A DNA stretch of 64,000 nucleotides from Trebonia kvetii (GTDB lineage Bacteria > Actinomycetota > Actinomycetes > Streptosporangiales > Streptosporangiaceae). Below the pieces are notes generated by a model. The model worked only from the letters and a program-made list of their open reading frames with translations, made no database searches and was not told the DNA's origin. How positions within the stretch are numbered: the stretch's first letter is position 1; every line of letters begins with the position of its first letter. The translations under genes and the position numbers were made by a program. Below, piece after piece: positions 1 through 9,905 of the stretch. The stretch is from the NCBI RefSeq assembly GCF_007827045.1, contig NZ_RPFW01000009.1:186001-250000 (forward strand), in the 5' to 3' direction.

Positions 1-1
1 G

Positions 2-1636
<1,635 letters not shown>

Positions 1637-1690
1637 CACCACTCCGGACCGGCCTTCGGGGGGTACGGGGGTCGCCCCCCGGGAGATGTC

Positions 1691-1746
1691 CGTGTGGTGG
1701 GCGCCCGATACGATGGCGTTTTTTGCCATCGGGCGCCCACCACACG
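1691..1746. terminator. Large hairpin after gcvP
   Basis: Perfect 19-bp arms at 1691-1709 and 1728-1746. The inner part can also pair as GATGGC/GCCATC around a T-rich loop. It sits between convergent genes (gcvP on plus, cupin on minus), so a bidirectional transcription terminator is the simplest reading. The T run lies in the loop, not after the stem, so it is not a classical intrinsic terminator. Confidence 0.7.
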
Positions 1747-1753
1747 ACGGCCC

Positions 1754-1905
1754 GGGGTCCCCGTAGCTACACCAGCGGGGACCCCAGGCCACTCGCGACG
1801 ACTCCGGCTTGAGGGGGGAGAGAAGCCCCTGGTGATCCGCAGCGGAGGAGGTGCCGCTGCGGAAGTGCCGGTTCGCCGCGTCCCCGCGGGAGGCTTACGC
1901 GGGGG
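1754..1905. repeat. Series of further hairpins between gcvP and cupin gene
   Basis: Three more inverted repeats follow the main hairpin: 10-bp arms 1754-1763/1776-1785 (GGGGTCCCCG), 9-bp arms 1837-1845/1854-1862 (CCGCAGCGG) with AGGAGGTG in the loop, and 7-bp arms (CCCCGCG/CGCGGGG) near 1880-1905. The sequence GGGGGAGAGAAG also occurs twice. No coding potential was seen. The function is unknown; it may terminate both flanking transcripts. Confidence 0.6.
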
Positions 1906-1915
1906 AGAGAAGGGT

Positions 1916-2407
1916 TCATGAGCCGGCCGCGACTGGGAGGGCCAGCAGCCCGGCGAGGTGCCGAGGCAGTTCTATCACGACGGTGCCGGCCTGGTCCGGG
2001 TGATCGGCCAGCGATACCACCGCGATCGCGGTGACGTCGCCGCGGTTGACCGTCAGGTGCGGCGCACCGAGCGGGACACAGACGACATCGCCCGCCTGGG
2101 CTACCCACCGCTGGGTGAGCCCGTCGCCATGCCAGACTTCGGTCTCGCCGCTGACGATGTGGATAGCCGTCGCCTGTGCGTCGTGAAAATGAGGTCGGCC
2201 GCGTGTACCAGGCGGGAGGATGGCGAGACGCGGCCGCATCCGCGCCCCGGCACCCGGCGGCTCCGCGGGACCGGCCGGCGGGTCCACCGGAAGCCGGCCG
2301 CCCGGTCGGATGATCACGCAGTCGCCGTGCGCACGCGGGCCTGCATGAGGGCGCTCGGCGTCGCGCGGCCGGGGCAGCCACTCATCAACCTTGCTAACTC
2401 TCAGCAT
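1916..2407 (-). CDS. Cupin-domain protein
   Basis: Small single-domain cupin of 163 residues. Motif 1 is RPHFH (H73 and H75) followed by a SGETEVW turn, and motif 2 is GDVVCVPLGAPHLTVN (H117, N121). The glutamate normally found a few residues after HxH is alanine/threonine here, so a full three-His/one-Glu metal site is doubtful. The ATG at 2407 gives a natural N-terminus, but the first ~55 residues are Pro/Gly-rich and not part of the barrel. It may be an isomerase, dioxygenase or sugar-binding cupin; nothing nearby decides. It is convergent with gcvP across the hairpin array. Confidence 0.8.
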   Translation of the reverse strand: MLRVSKVDEWLPRPRDAERPHAGPRAHGDCVIIRPGGRLPVDPPAGPAEPPGAGARMRPRLAILPPGTRGRPHFHDAQATAIHIVSGETEVWHGDGLTQRWVAQAGDVVCVPLGAPHLTVNRGDVTAIAVVSLADHPDQAGTVVIELPRHLAGLLALPVAAGS

Positions 2408-2833
2408 TTACCCGTGTCCTATCCGTGATACCTACTTCGCCAAGATTATGGTGTTAAGGAACGATATCGCCACTCTCTGTAAGGACATATGGAGATAGCC
2501 TGAAGGTTAGAAAGACCTTTCCTAAAAGTTACATGTGATGTATTTACTAAGCTCATACTACTTATTCGAAATTCATCGTACGAGTGAATGGGGGAAATTT
2601 CTTTCTTCCGCAGGATCGGTACGGTTTGCAATGGTCACATTCCGTTATGACGGTGCGGCCGTTGATTCGTCCGCCTCGCGGGTCGCTCCCATCGCGCGCC
2701 CGCGCAATCTCTACCCTGGTACTACGGCCGTCCATGAACCAAGCCGCCCCCCGCCGCGTTCTTCAATAAGAAGAGCGGTCGGCACCGGCTGCCCCATCCG
2801 CACCCACGGCCACATAGGTGACGAGGAGAAGTT
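2408..2833. promoter_or_regulatory. AT-rich intergenic region upstream of the Rieske gene
   Basis: 426 bases without a convincing gene. Roughly 2425-2640 is strikingly AT-rich against the surrounding ~70% GC, with many in-frame stops and short palindromes such as GAAATTTC and TCGTACGA. It lies between a minus-strand and a plus-strand gene, so it probably holds divergent promoters. I could not pick -35/-10 boxes with confidence. Confidence 0.5.
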
Positions 2834-3322
2834 GTGACACAGGAACCACAGACGGATTCGCTGGCCACTCGCCGAGGCGTCCTGGCGGGCGTCGGCCTCG
2901 TGGGACTCGCCGGCGCGATTACCGCCTGCGGAGGTGGTTCTAGCAGCTCGCAGGCTGGCGGCGCGGGGACGACCCAGGCGGCGTCCGCGAGCACGCCAGC
3001 CGCGGGTTCGAGTGTCAGCGAGGGCGGCGGTGCGGCCGACGCGCTCACCACGACCAGCGACATCCCAGTGGGCAGCGGCAAGATCTTCACCAGCCAGCAG
3101 GTCGTGGTCACCCAGCCGGTCAGCGGTGAGTTCAAGGCCTTCAGCGCGGTGTGCACGCACATGGGCTGCATCGTCAATCAGGTCAGCGACGGGACCATCG
3201 ACTGCCCGTGCCACGGCAGCCAGTACAGCATCAAGACCGGCGATGTCGTCGGTGGCCCGGCACCGAAGCCGCTGCCCGCCAAGCAGATAAAGGTCACCGG
3301 GGACAGCATCTTCCTCGAGTGA
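2834..3322 (+). CDS. Rieske [2Fe-2S] lipoprotein, Tat-type signal
   Basis: Exported electron-transfer protein of 162 residues. The N-terminus has a twin-arginine motif (TRRGVLAG, R13-R14), a hydrophobic stretch and a lipobox ending ITAC (C32), so a Tat-exported, membrane-anchored lipoprotein is expected. A Ser/Ala/Gly-rich linker (33-75) leads to a Rieske fold with CTHMGC (C107, H109, C112) and CPCHGSQY (C124, C126, H127): cluster ligands C107/H109/C124/H127 and the disulphide C112-C126. GTG start at 2834 is set by GAGGAG five bases upstream. It lacks the extra membrane helices of actinobacterial QcrA, so it is not the bc complex Rieske protein. An apbE gene follows directly, suggesting a shared extracytoplasmic redox role. 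Confidence 0.92.
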   Translation: MTQEPQTDSLATRRGVLAGVGLVGLAGAITACGGGSSSSQAGGAGTTQAASASTPAAGSSVSEGGGAADALTTTSDIPVGSGKIFTSQQVVVTQPVSGEFKAFSAVCTHMGCIVNQVSDGTIDCPCHGSQYSIKTGDVVGGPAPKPLPAKQIKVTGDSIFLE

Positions 3323-3392
3323 GGCATTGCGGCACGCATTGAGCACCATAGAATCCTTGGAAAACCTTAAGTCACAGGAGGAGCCGGCGGGA

Positions 3393-4235
3393 GTGCGTAG
3401 CGCGACGACGAACCCGGTCCTGGTGGCGCGAGTGCGGCACGCCGAGCCGGTGATGGGCACGGTGGTCTCGTTCGACGTGCCGGTCACCGCGCGGCACGAC
3501 GGGTCGCTCGACGCTGCCGTCCGGTGGCTGCACTGGGTGGACCGCGTCTTCTCGCCGTTCCGGCCGGACAGCGACGTCTCACTGCTCGCCGACGCTGAGG
3601 TGACCGTCGACGGCTGCGCGCCCGAGGTCGCCGAGGTCATCGAGGCGTGCGCCTTCGTCCGTGAGCTGTCCGGCGGCTACTTCACCGCGTCGCCGGCCGG
3701 CCGGTTCGACCCGTCCGGATACGTGAAGGGCTGGGCTGTCGAGCGCGCCGCGGACATCCTGAGCGCGGCGGGCTCAGTGAGCCACCTGGTCAACGGCGGA
3801 GGCGACGTGCAGTGCGTGGGCGGCCGCCCGGTCCCGTCCGCCGCTGGCGCCCTGGCCGGCGGCGGAACACCGGCGGGCGGCGCGACGGCCGGTGCGCCGT
3901 GGCGGGTGGGCATCGCCGACCCGCACCGGCCCGGTCGTCTCGCCCTCGTCGTCGAGGCAAGGGACTGTGGCGTCGCCACCTCGGGCACCGCCGAGCGCGG
4001 CACGCACATCATCAACCCGCACGCTGGCCGCCCCGCCGCCGGCCTGGCCAGCCTGACCGTGGCCGGCCCCAGCCTCGCCCTGGCCGACGCCTGCGCGACG
4101 GCCGCCTTCGCGATGGGCCCGGACCGGGCACGCGCCTGGGCGGAGTCGCTGCCCGGCTACGAGGCCTACGCGATCACGGAGACCGGCCAGACCTGGCAGA
4201 CCGCCGGATTCGCCGCCTTCATCGTCGCGGCCTGA
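3393..4235 (+). CDS. apbE: FAD:protein FMN transferase (ApbE family)
   Basis: ApbE enzymes move FMN from FAD onto a Thr/Ser of exported redox proteins. Seen here are the N-terminal MGTVVSFD, the central VNGGGD motif and the C-terminal TSGTAERGTHIINPHAGRP motif typical of the family (flavin and Mg binding). A GTG start at 3393 is preferred: AGGAGGAG lies at 3376-3383, and upstream in-frame starts lack a ribosome site. This gives 280 residues, a usual size. It begins 70 bases after the Rieske gene in the same direction, so co-transcription is likely. No FMN-binding target protein is visible nearby. There is no obvious signal peptide. Confidence 0.9.
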   Translation: MRSATTNPVLVARVRHAEPVMGTVVSFDVPVTARHDGSLDAAVRWLHWVDRVFSPFRPDSDVSLLADAEVTVDGCAPEVAEVIEACAFVRELSGGYFTASPAGRFDPSGYVKGWAVERAADILSAAGSVSHLVNGGGDVQCVGGRPVPSAAGALAGGGTPAGGATAGAPWRVGIADPHRPGRLALVVEARDCGVATSGTAERGTHIINPHAGRPAAGLASLTVAGPSLALADACATAAFAMGPDRARAWAESLPGYEAYAITETGQTWQTAGFAAFIVAA

Positions 4236-4255
4236 CCTCGCGTATCGCCGTCCGG

Positions 4256-6097
4256 TCAGCGTGACGTCGAACCGGCCGGATCGTCGGCCACGCCAGGCGA
4301 GGGCCGGTCCCGGCGCAGCACCGTGAGCAGTTCGTCGTAGGGGCCGATGAGGTAGGCCTCGTCGGCCGGCTCGAAGCGGTCCGAGCGGCGCGGCGGGTGC
4401 TCGAGCACCGAGCGGTCGGCGGCGCGGCGCAGCGCCAGCACCCGGGTGCGCGCGGCAAGCTCGTGCATCGCCAGGCCGTGCAGCCCGCCGCCCGGCGTCA
4501 CGGTCAGCCGGGCGACGAGCAGCAGCTCGTCGCCGGCGTAGAAGGTGGACAGCACGTCGAGGCCGAGGGCCGCGCCGACGAACCACGGCGCGGCGAGCGC
4601 GGCGGTCGACCGGACGTCGTGGAACCCGAACGTCTCCCGCACCGAATGCGCGAGACGGGGGTCGAAGATGCGCAGCACGACAGGCGTCGAGCCCCAGCGG
4701 TCGCCGAGCTGGTCGCGCACCGCCAGGCCGGTCTCCAGGTTGGCCAGGTCGTCGCTGGTCAGCACCGCGACCGCGGAGGCGACGGCCAGCTGCGCCGAGG
4801 CCAGCACCTCGGGCAGCGTCGCGTCGGCGACAATAACCGGCACCCCCAGGACCCGCAGCTGGCCCAGGTGCCTGTTGTGCTCGTTCATCTCCACGACGAC
4901 CACGTCGCGGCCGGCGTCCCGCAGCTGGCGCACCACCCGCAGGCCGACCGTGCCGAGGCCGATCACCAGCACGTGGCCGCGCAGGCCGGTGATCTTCCGG
5001 ACCCCGAGCGACTCCTCGATCCGCCTGCTCACCAGCATGTTCGTTACCAGGGCGAAGAACACCGCGACGAACAGCGCGCCGGTCATCATCAGCAGGATCG
5101 CGTAGACGATCAGCCAATCCGGCTCGCTCTTGAACGAGAAGTCGCCGTACCCGACCGTCGTCACCGTCTCGACGGTGAAGTACATGGCGTCGATCAGCGT
5201 GATGCGGTGCCCTGGCCCGGCGTAGCGGTAGGTGAAGCGGAGCACGAGCGTGGTGATCACCAGCACGGTGAGCAGCGCGCCGAGCGCGATCGCCAGCCGG
5301 CGGTCGGCCGCGCGTGCCAGGGACAGCGCGAGGTCGCGCAGCTGCCTGACCCAGCGTGCCTGCCCCGCGAGGCCGAAGACGCCGGGGGAGCGGCGTGAAA
5401 CACGAACCCGTTCCGGATCATCGATGACGGAGGCGGCGGCAAGCTCGGCCGGGGTGCCGATGAGCGTCACCTCGTCACCGGCCCGCACCCGGGTATCCCG
5501 GCCGGGGCAGACCTGCACGTCGCCGACGGGCGGCACCACCGCGACCGGGGCGAGCGCGCCGTACAGCGTGCGCAGCGTCGCGTCGCGCGGTGCGGTCGTC
5601 CGTGCGGCGAGGAACCGCTCACCGGACAGGGTCATCTCCTGCACGCCCGCGCGCAGGCACGCCTCGACGACCGACGGCGCGGACAGCCCGGCCACGTCGA
5701 GGACCGCGACGCCGGCCTCCTTGATCGCGCGGCCGACCGCCGGGTTGGTGAGCTGGGCGACCACCCGCACGTCAGCGCGGAGCCGCCGGACGAGCAGCGC
5801 GGACTCCAGCGCGGCCAGGTCGTCGTCCTGAACGCACAGCACCGCGATCGCCCCGGCCAGGCCCGCCGAGGTCAGCGTCTCCTCGGCGCGCGTCGGGCCG
5901 GCTACGAGCGGCACGCGCCAGCGGGCGATCAGCTGGGCGAGCGGCGGCGGCGGATGATCGTCGACCACCACCGCGGGCACGCCGGACAGCGCGAGCTGCT
6001 CCACGATCCGCAGCCCCACTCCGGGCAGCCCGCAGACGATCACATGCCCCTGCCAGGCGCCGTGTCCCCCCACGGGATAAGCATGCCCAGCGCGCAT
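4256..6097 (-). CDS. Potassium channel with RCK/TrkA-N domains on both sides of the pore
   Basis: Membrane K+ channel of 613 residues. Order seen: first RCK-N Rossmann domain (GHVIVCGLPGVGLR, ~17-135), an RCK-C-like stretch (~155-225), a first helix (~268-288), a pore loop with the selectivity filter TVGYGDF (314-320), a second helix (~328-354), a second RCK-N domain (GHVLVIGLGTVGLR, ~374-490) and a second RCK-C domain (~525-600). RCK domains gate channels by binding ligands such as nucleotides or divalent ions. The usual two-helix bacterial channel carries RCK only after the pore; the N-terminal copy is less common. It is convergent with apbE, 20 bases apart. Confidence 0.9.
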   Translation of the reverse strand: MRAGHAYPVGGHGAWQGHVIVCGLPGVGLRIVEQLALSGVPAVVVDDHPPPPLAQLIARWRVPLVAGPTRAEETLTSAGLAGAIAVLCVQDDDLAALESALLVRRLRADVRVVAQLTNPAVGRAIKEAGVAVLDVAGLSAPSVVEACLRAGVQEMTLSGERFLAARTTAPRDATLRTLYGALAPVAVVPPVGDVQVCPGRDTRVRAGDEVTLIGTPAELAAASVIDDPERVRVSRRSPGVFGLAGQARWVRQLRDLALSLARAADRRLAIALGALLTVLVITTLVLRFTYRYAGPGHRITLIDAMYFTVETVTTVGYGDFSFKSEPDWLIVYAILLMMTGALFVAVFFALVTNMLVSRRIEESLGVRKITGLRGHVLVIGLGTVGLRVVRQLRDAGRDVVVVEMNEHNRHLGQLRVLGVPVIVADATLPEVLASAQLAVASAVAVLTSDDLANLETGLAVRDQLGDRWGSTPVVLRIFDPRLAHSVRETFGFHDVRSTAALAAPWFVGAALGLDVLSTFYAGDELLLVARLTVTPGGGLHGLAMHELAARTRVLALRRAADRSVLEHPPRRSDRFEPADEAYLIGPYDELLTVLRRDRPSPGVADDPAGSTSR

Positions 6098-6135
6098 GAC
6101 CGGCTGTTAACCGGCCCGGGTTATTCGTCGGCCAG

Positions 6136-6645
6136 CTACTCGCCGACACTGCCGTCGATCGCCTCGCGGAGCAGGTCAGCGTGCCCCGCGTGCCGCGCTG
6201 TCTCCTCGATCAGGTGCAGGATCACCCAGCGGAGCGTGAACGGCTTCCCCTGCCAGGGGGCGGCCGACTGGTCATCGAGGCTGGGCGCCCTGGCGACGAC
6301 CTGCCTGCCCCGGTTGCAGGCCTCGCGGTAGCGGCGACGCAGCCACTCGGGCTCCTTCTCCAGGGCGGTGCGGAACTCGTACTCCGGGTCGGCGTCCCAG
6401 TCGATGCCGGTGAAGTCCTCGCGCGGACCGAGTCCGCCGAAGTGCACCTCGAACCAGCCCTCCTCGTTGAGCGCCAGGTGGTAAAGGATCCCGGCGAGCG
6501 TCAGGTCCGAGGTCGCGATCCGCTGCCCAAGCTGCTTCCTGGTCAGCCCCTCGGTCTTGAGCAGGATTGTCTCGCGCTGGTAGTCCAAGTACTGCCCGAG
6601 CACGTCCCGCTCGTCCGTCGACGTGGGGTCAGGGATCTGTCGCAC
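6136..6645 (-). CDS. DinB/DUF664 family protein
   Basis: 169-residue four-helix-bundle protein of the DinB/DUF664 group. Histidines are placed as in that family (ILYHLALNEEGW, VILHLIEETARHAGHADLLRE), which probably form a metal site; similar proteins include mycothiol- or bacillithiol-dependent transferases. GTG at 6645 is chosen because AGAGGAG sits six bases upstream; the longer upstream reading has no ribosome site and is Arg/Gly-rich. Its substrate cannot be told from the sequence. It lies 38 bases from the start of the divergently read channel segment and shares direction with the DUF488 gene upstream. Confidence 0.85.
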   Translation of the reverse strand: MRQIPDPTSTDERDVLGQYLDYQRETILLKTEGLTRKQLGQRIATSDLTLAGILYHLALNEEGWFEVHFGGLGPREDFTGIDWDADPEYEFRTALEKEPEWLRRRYREACNRGRQVVARAPSLDDQSAAPWQGKPFTLRWVILHLIEETARHAGHADLLREAIDGSVGE

Positions 6646-6740
6646 CGGATCTCCTCTCGCGCGGCCAGTCCTGACTCTAGTCCCGCCTGCCGACAAAATC
6701 GCACTCCTTTTCCAGCGACCCGAGTCCCCGGCTGGCGGAC

Positions 6741-6770
6741 CAAAAGCATCATCAAGAACGGGTGCGGCTT
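6741..6770. repeat. Dispersed intergenic repeat, copy 1
   Basis: Contains CAAAAGCATCATC, two variable bases, then GAACGGGTGCGGC. Related copies are at 16656-16688 and 55068-55101. Each lies outside genes. The role is unknown. Confidence 0.5.
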
Positions 6771-6786
6771 GCTTCGTCACCGCCGG

Positions 6787-7329
6787 CTAGATCAGCGGTT
6801 CCTGGCCGGCGTCGTAGACCAGCAGCCCGTCGGCGCGCAGCCGGACACCGGGGGACAGGCGGTGCGAGTCGGTGCCTCCGCTGTGCATCAGGTGGCGCAC
6901 CTCGACGTCGCGGGCGAGCGTAATGAAATCCGCGAGCAGCCGTCGGTGGCAGCGCCACCACAGGGACTCCGAGCACATCACCGCCACCTGGCCGTCGCGG
7001 TTGCCCGTCGCCTCCGCGAGCACCGCGTCGATCGCGTCGCGGAAGTCAGCCCCGCGCATGTACTCGGCGTACCCGCGGAACATCGGCTCGCGCCACGTCA
7101 CGTCCGGGTTGTCCTGACTGGGCTTGCGGAAGCCGCCGAGCCGCTTCTCCCAGCGGTAGCCGACGCCGGCCTCGGGCAGCCATTCCTCCATCGCGGCACG
7201 GGCGAACTGCGGATGGCGCTTGCTGCCCGGCGCGATGCGGATGTCCACCAGGGAGACCACGCCCGCGTCCGCGAGAAGCGCCGCCGTCCGTTCGGCGGAA
7301 TCCGTCCCGTGCCCGTAGCTGAGGAGCAT
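6787..7329 (-). CDS. DUF488 domain protein
   Basis: 180-residue cytoplasmic protein of the DUF488 family. It begins with YGHGTDSAERTAALL, has the family's VDIRIAPGSKRHPQF segment, and near residue 120 the hallmark CSESLWWRCHRRLLAD with two conserved cysteines and a His-Arg-Arg run. The biochemical function of the family is not established. The ATG at 7329 gives the expected family length. It may be transcribed with the DinB-like gene 140 bases downstream. Confidence 0.88.
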   Translation of the reverse strand: MLLSYGHGTDSAERTAALLADAGVVSLVDIRIAPGSKRHPQFARAAMEEWLPEAGVGYRWEKRLGGFRKPSQDNPDVTWREPMFRGYAEYMRGADFRDAIDAVLAEATGNRDGQVAVMCSESLWWRCHRRLLADFITLARDVEVRHLMHSGGTDSHRLSPGVRLRADGLLVYDAGQEPLI

Positions 7330-7423
7330 CCTCCGACCCTACGGTGCCTGTGGCCGCCCGTGGCCGCCCGGGTCGCGGGGGGACAGTTGGTTTGGCCGGC
7401 GCCTCCCTTGGCAGTATGGGCAC

Positions 7424-8257
7424 ATGGCGAACGGACAACAGGCAGAGCTAGGCATCGTTCAGCAGACGCTGTTCTTCCCGTTGCTCGCGCGGGCGCGGGA
7501 GACGGAACGGAAGCGGCCGCTGCTGCGCGACGAGAGGGCCGTCGAGCTCGTCAGGAAGATCGACTTCGACACGGGCACCTTCAACCAGAGCGCCATGTCG
7601 TTCCTCGTGGTGCTGCGGACGATGATCCTCGACTGGTGGGTGCGCCAGTTCCTCGCGGTCAGCCCGGGCGGGACGGTGGTGGAGCTCGGCACCGGGCTGA
7701 ACACCCGGTTCGAACGGGTAGATAACGGGTCGGCGCACTGGATCGACCTGGATCTGCCGGACACGATCGAGCTGCGGCGGCGGTTCTTTTCCGACACCGG
7801 GCGGCGCCGGATGATCGCCGGGTCGCTTCTCGACGAGGACTGGCTAACGGCGGCGGAGCAACTGCCGGGGCCGTACTTCTTCGTGGCCGACGGGGTGCTG
7901 CCATATCTGACCGATGATCAGGTCACTGGCCTTCTCGCCCGGATCGCCGCCCGGTTCCCCAGCGCCCTCATCGCGTTCGACAGCTACCCGCGGAAGATTC
8001 TCGAAATGGAGCACAAGATGGCCGCCAAACGGGGCATCGCCCGCTGGCAGTGGTCCTGCGACGACCCGCGCACGCTGGAGCGTTTCGGCCTGCGCCTGCT
8101 GGAGTCGGCCGCGCCCACCCGGCCGCCGGCCGGCCTGCGCGCCACGCTCCCGGCGCGCTACCGCCTGCTGTTGCCCGTCGCCAATCCGGTCCTCGGGCAG
8201 GGCGCCGCTCTCAGCCTCTTTTCCGCTCTCCCGATCGCTCGTCAGGAAATTTCCTAA
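7424..8257 (+). CDS. SAM-dependent methyltransferase, leucine carboxyl methyltransferase (LCM/TcmP-like) family
   Basis: 277 residues. SAM motif I is VVELGTGLNTRF (~83-95), followed by WIDLDLPDTIELRRRFF, the acidic loop typical of LCM/PPM1-type methyltransferases, and a later YFFVADGVLPYL motif. This family includes polyketide O-methyltransferases such as TcmP and many uncharacterised actinobacterial members. ATG at 7424 is the first plausible start and follows the divergent DUF488 gene by 94 bases. No biosynthetic cluster is visible around it, so the substrate is unknown. Confidence 0.85.
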   Translation: MANGQQAELGIVQQTLFFPLLARARETERKRPLLRDERAVELVRKIDFDTGTFNQSAMSFLVVLRTMILDWWVRQFLAVSPGGTVVELGTGLNTRFERVDNGSAHWIDLDLPDTIELRRRFFSDTGRRRMIAGSLLDEDWLTAAEQLPGPYFFVADGVLPYLTDDQVTGLLARIAARFPSALIAFDSYPRKILEMEHKMAAKRGIARWQWSCDDPRTLERFGLRLLESAAPTRPPAGLRATLPARYRLLLPVANPVLGQGAALSLFSALPIARQEIS

Positions 8258-8354
8258 ATTTCCGGCATCCGACCCATCCAGGTGGGCTTTCGCTACGAAC
8301 AAGCGATTGCGGGACCCAGGTACCGCCCGCCGGGTTGGTGGGGGCTCGGCGGTC

Positions 8355-8382
8355 GGTACCGCCCCGGCGGCGGGGCGGTACC
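8355..8382. terminator. Hairpin between convergent genes
   Basis: Perfect 11-bp arms GGTACCGCCCC (8355-8365) and GGGGCGGTACC (8372-8382) around a six-base loop. It lies between the methyltransferase (plus) and rskA-like (minus) stops. Related GGTACCG/CCGGC sequences repeat around it from 8315 to 8410. It probably acts as a bidirectional terminator. Confidence 0.65.
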
Positions 8383-8421
8383 GGCCGGCGTGGTTGGCCG
8401 GCGGTACAAGACGGTCGTGTT

Positions 8422-9204
8422 TCAGGTCACCGCAGGCAGGCTCAAGAGCAGGATGGGCGTGGTGGTCGGCTGGTTCGACCCGCCGGCGGGCTCGACCGTG
8501 ATGCCGAGTTTGTCGCCAGCCACCAGCCCGGATGCCAGGACCGGCGCGGTGAGCCCGGCTTCGGCCCCAGGCAGCAGCCCCGCTCGCCTGATGGCCGTGG
8601 CCTGCGCCGTTGATGGCCCGATAAGCCACAGCTCGTACACCTTGCCACCGGACAGGGCGGCAAGCCCGCTCGTGCTGACGACCAGTTCGCGCCTGCCCGC
8701 AGACAGCACGACGGTCGTCACGCCCCCGCCGCTGACCGGCCCGGTCACCGTCGTGACGTCCGGCGCCGCGAGCACCGCGGCGATCGCCTGACCCTGCGCT
8801 CGCGCGGAGTTGAGCTGCTGGGTGGCGGAGGACAGCGCGACGCTGAGCGCGACCACGGCGGCGATGGCGATGGCCGCGGTGGCCGTCGCGAGTCGTGGCA
8901 GCCAGCCGCTGCTTGGAATTCGGGACAGCCAACCGCGGAACCGCCACTGTGGCAGCGCCTCAGGCGGCAGTTGGCGGGTGCGGCTCACGGCCGCCATCAC
9001 CCGCCGCCGGAGTTCAGGTGGCGGTTCCGCCGCCGTGGCGTAAGCCAGGGCGGTGGCCACCTCCCGAAGCCCGCGAAGCTCTTCCGCACACGACGTGCAG
9101 CGGCGCAGGTGCCTGGTGAACCGCTCTCGCTCCGCTCCCTCGCCGAGGGCATCGAGCGCATACGCGCCGACCAGCGCGTGCAGGTTGCGGCGCCACGGCA
9201 GCAT
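8422..9204 (-). CDS. rskA: Anti-sigma-K factor, RskA-like
   Basis: 260-residue membrane anti-sigma factor. The N-terminal cytoplasmic zinc anti-sigma domain has the H-x3-C-x2-C motif (H32, C36, C39); a single membrane helix lies at about 104-126; the C-terminal extracytoplasmic RskA domain contains VYELWLIGP and the typical beta-rich tail. It binds and holds back the sigma factor encoded just upstream until a signal triggers proteolysis. ATG at 9204 overlaps the sigK stop (TGATG), so the two are translationally coupled. The long open frame upstream of this ATG is antisense-like Arg/Pro-rich sequence inside sigK and is not used. Confidence 0.92.
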   Translation of the reverse strand: MLPWRRNLHALVGAYALDALGEGAERERFTRHLRRCTSCAEELRGLREVATALAYATAAEPPPELRRRVMAAVSRTRQLPPEALPQWRFRGWLSRIPSSGWLPRLATATAAIAIAAVVALSVALSSATQQLNSARAQGQAIAAVLAAPDVTTVTGPVSGGGVTTVVLSAGRRELVVSTSGLAALSGGKVYELWLIGPSTAQATAIRRAGLLPGAEAGLTAPVLASGLVAGDKLGITVEPAGGSNQPTTTPILLLSLPAVT

Positions 9205-9794
9205 CAGCTCACCCCCAGGCAGTCGCGCATGCGCAGCAGGCCGTCGCGGATGCGGCTCTTGATGGCGGCGAGGGTGGCGTCGACAAGCGCGGACACCTGG
9301 CGGTAGGTGTAACCGTGGTAATAGGCGAGCGTGATCGACTGGCGCTGTACCTCGCTCAGGTCGCCGAGGCAGCGCCGGACCCGGTCCCGGTCCATGCTGT
9401 TCTCGACCAGGTTCGCCACGTCGTCTGGTACCACGTCGGCCCAGGCCGTCTTCAGCTCCCGTTCGGTCGCCGCGACCTCCGCCCGCACCCGGTCGACGGC
9501 CCGCCGGTGCGCGATGGTCAGCACCCATGTCGCGGCGCTGCTCCGTGCCGGGTCAAACCGCGCCGCCGTCCGCCACACCTCGAGCATCACCTCCTGGGTG
9601 ACCTCCTCGGACTGCGCGGGATCGCGGAGCACCCGGCGGATAACGCCGTAGGCTGGCCGGGCGAGCTTCCGGTACAGCAGCTCGAACGCCTCCTGGTCGC
9701 CGACCGCAGCACGGCGCAGCAACTTGTTGTGGTCTGGCTCGCCGTCCTCGGGTGCGCGCGTGAGCCCCGGCTGGTCAGGGTCAGTCTGATCCAT
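9204..9794 (-). CDS. sigK: ECF sigma factor, SigK-like
   Basis: About 196 residues. Region 2 has DPAQSEEVTQEVMLEVWRTA; region 4 has YYHGYTYRQVSALVDATLA followed by a basic helix, close to SigK/SigL-type extracytoplasmic-function sigma factors. It directs RNA polymerase to stress or envelope promoters and is held by the RskA-like partner. ATG at 9794 is chosen; ATG at 9806 is equally possible and no clear ribosome site decides. The four-base overlap with rskA is typical of this pair. Autoregulation is likely by analogy, but no promoter motif could be assigned in the short upstream space. Confidence 0.9.
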   Translation of the reverse strand: MDQTDPDQPGLTRAPEDGEPDHNKLLRRAAVGDQEAFELLYRKLARPAYGVIRRVLRDPAQSEEVTQEVMLEVWRTAARFDPARSSAATWVLTIAHRRAVDRVRAEVAATERELKTAWADVVPDDVANLVENSMDRDRVRRCLGDLSEVQRQSITLAYYHGYTYRQVSALVDATLAAIKSRIRDGLLRMRDCLGVS

Positions 9795-9905
9795 ACGCAC
9801 CATTCGACGCCGCAGCCGCATCGGATGTGGACAAGATTCGCGTCTATACACATCACGATCCAGCGACAGCGCACAGCTTCGTCGAGCGCTCTTCGCTTTT
9901 TCGCT

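Noticed and set aside
1719-1724. T run at 1719-1724 as an intrinsic terminator tail
   Set aside because: The Ts are in the hairpin loop rather than after the stem, so the classical stem-plus-U-tail pattern is not met.
2834-3322. Rieske subunit (QcrA) of the cytochrome bc complex
   Set aside because: Actinobacterial QcrA has several membrane helices and sits with qcrB/qcrC; this is a short lipoprotein next to apbE.
3774-5117. Minus-strand open frame of 447 codons overlapping apbE and the channel gene
   Set aside because: Arg/Ala/Gly-only composition; the real genes in this interval carry clear motifs.
4397-5398. Plus-strand open frame within the K+ channel gene
   Set aside because: Arg/His/Gln-rich shadow of the channel with no family motif and no ribosome site.
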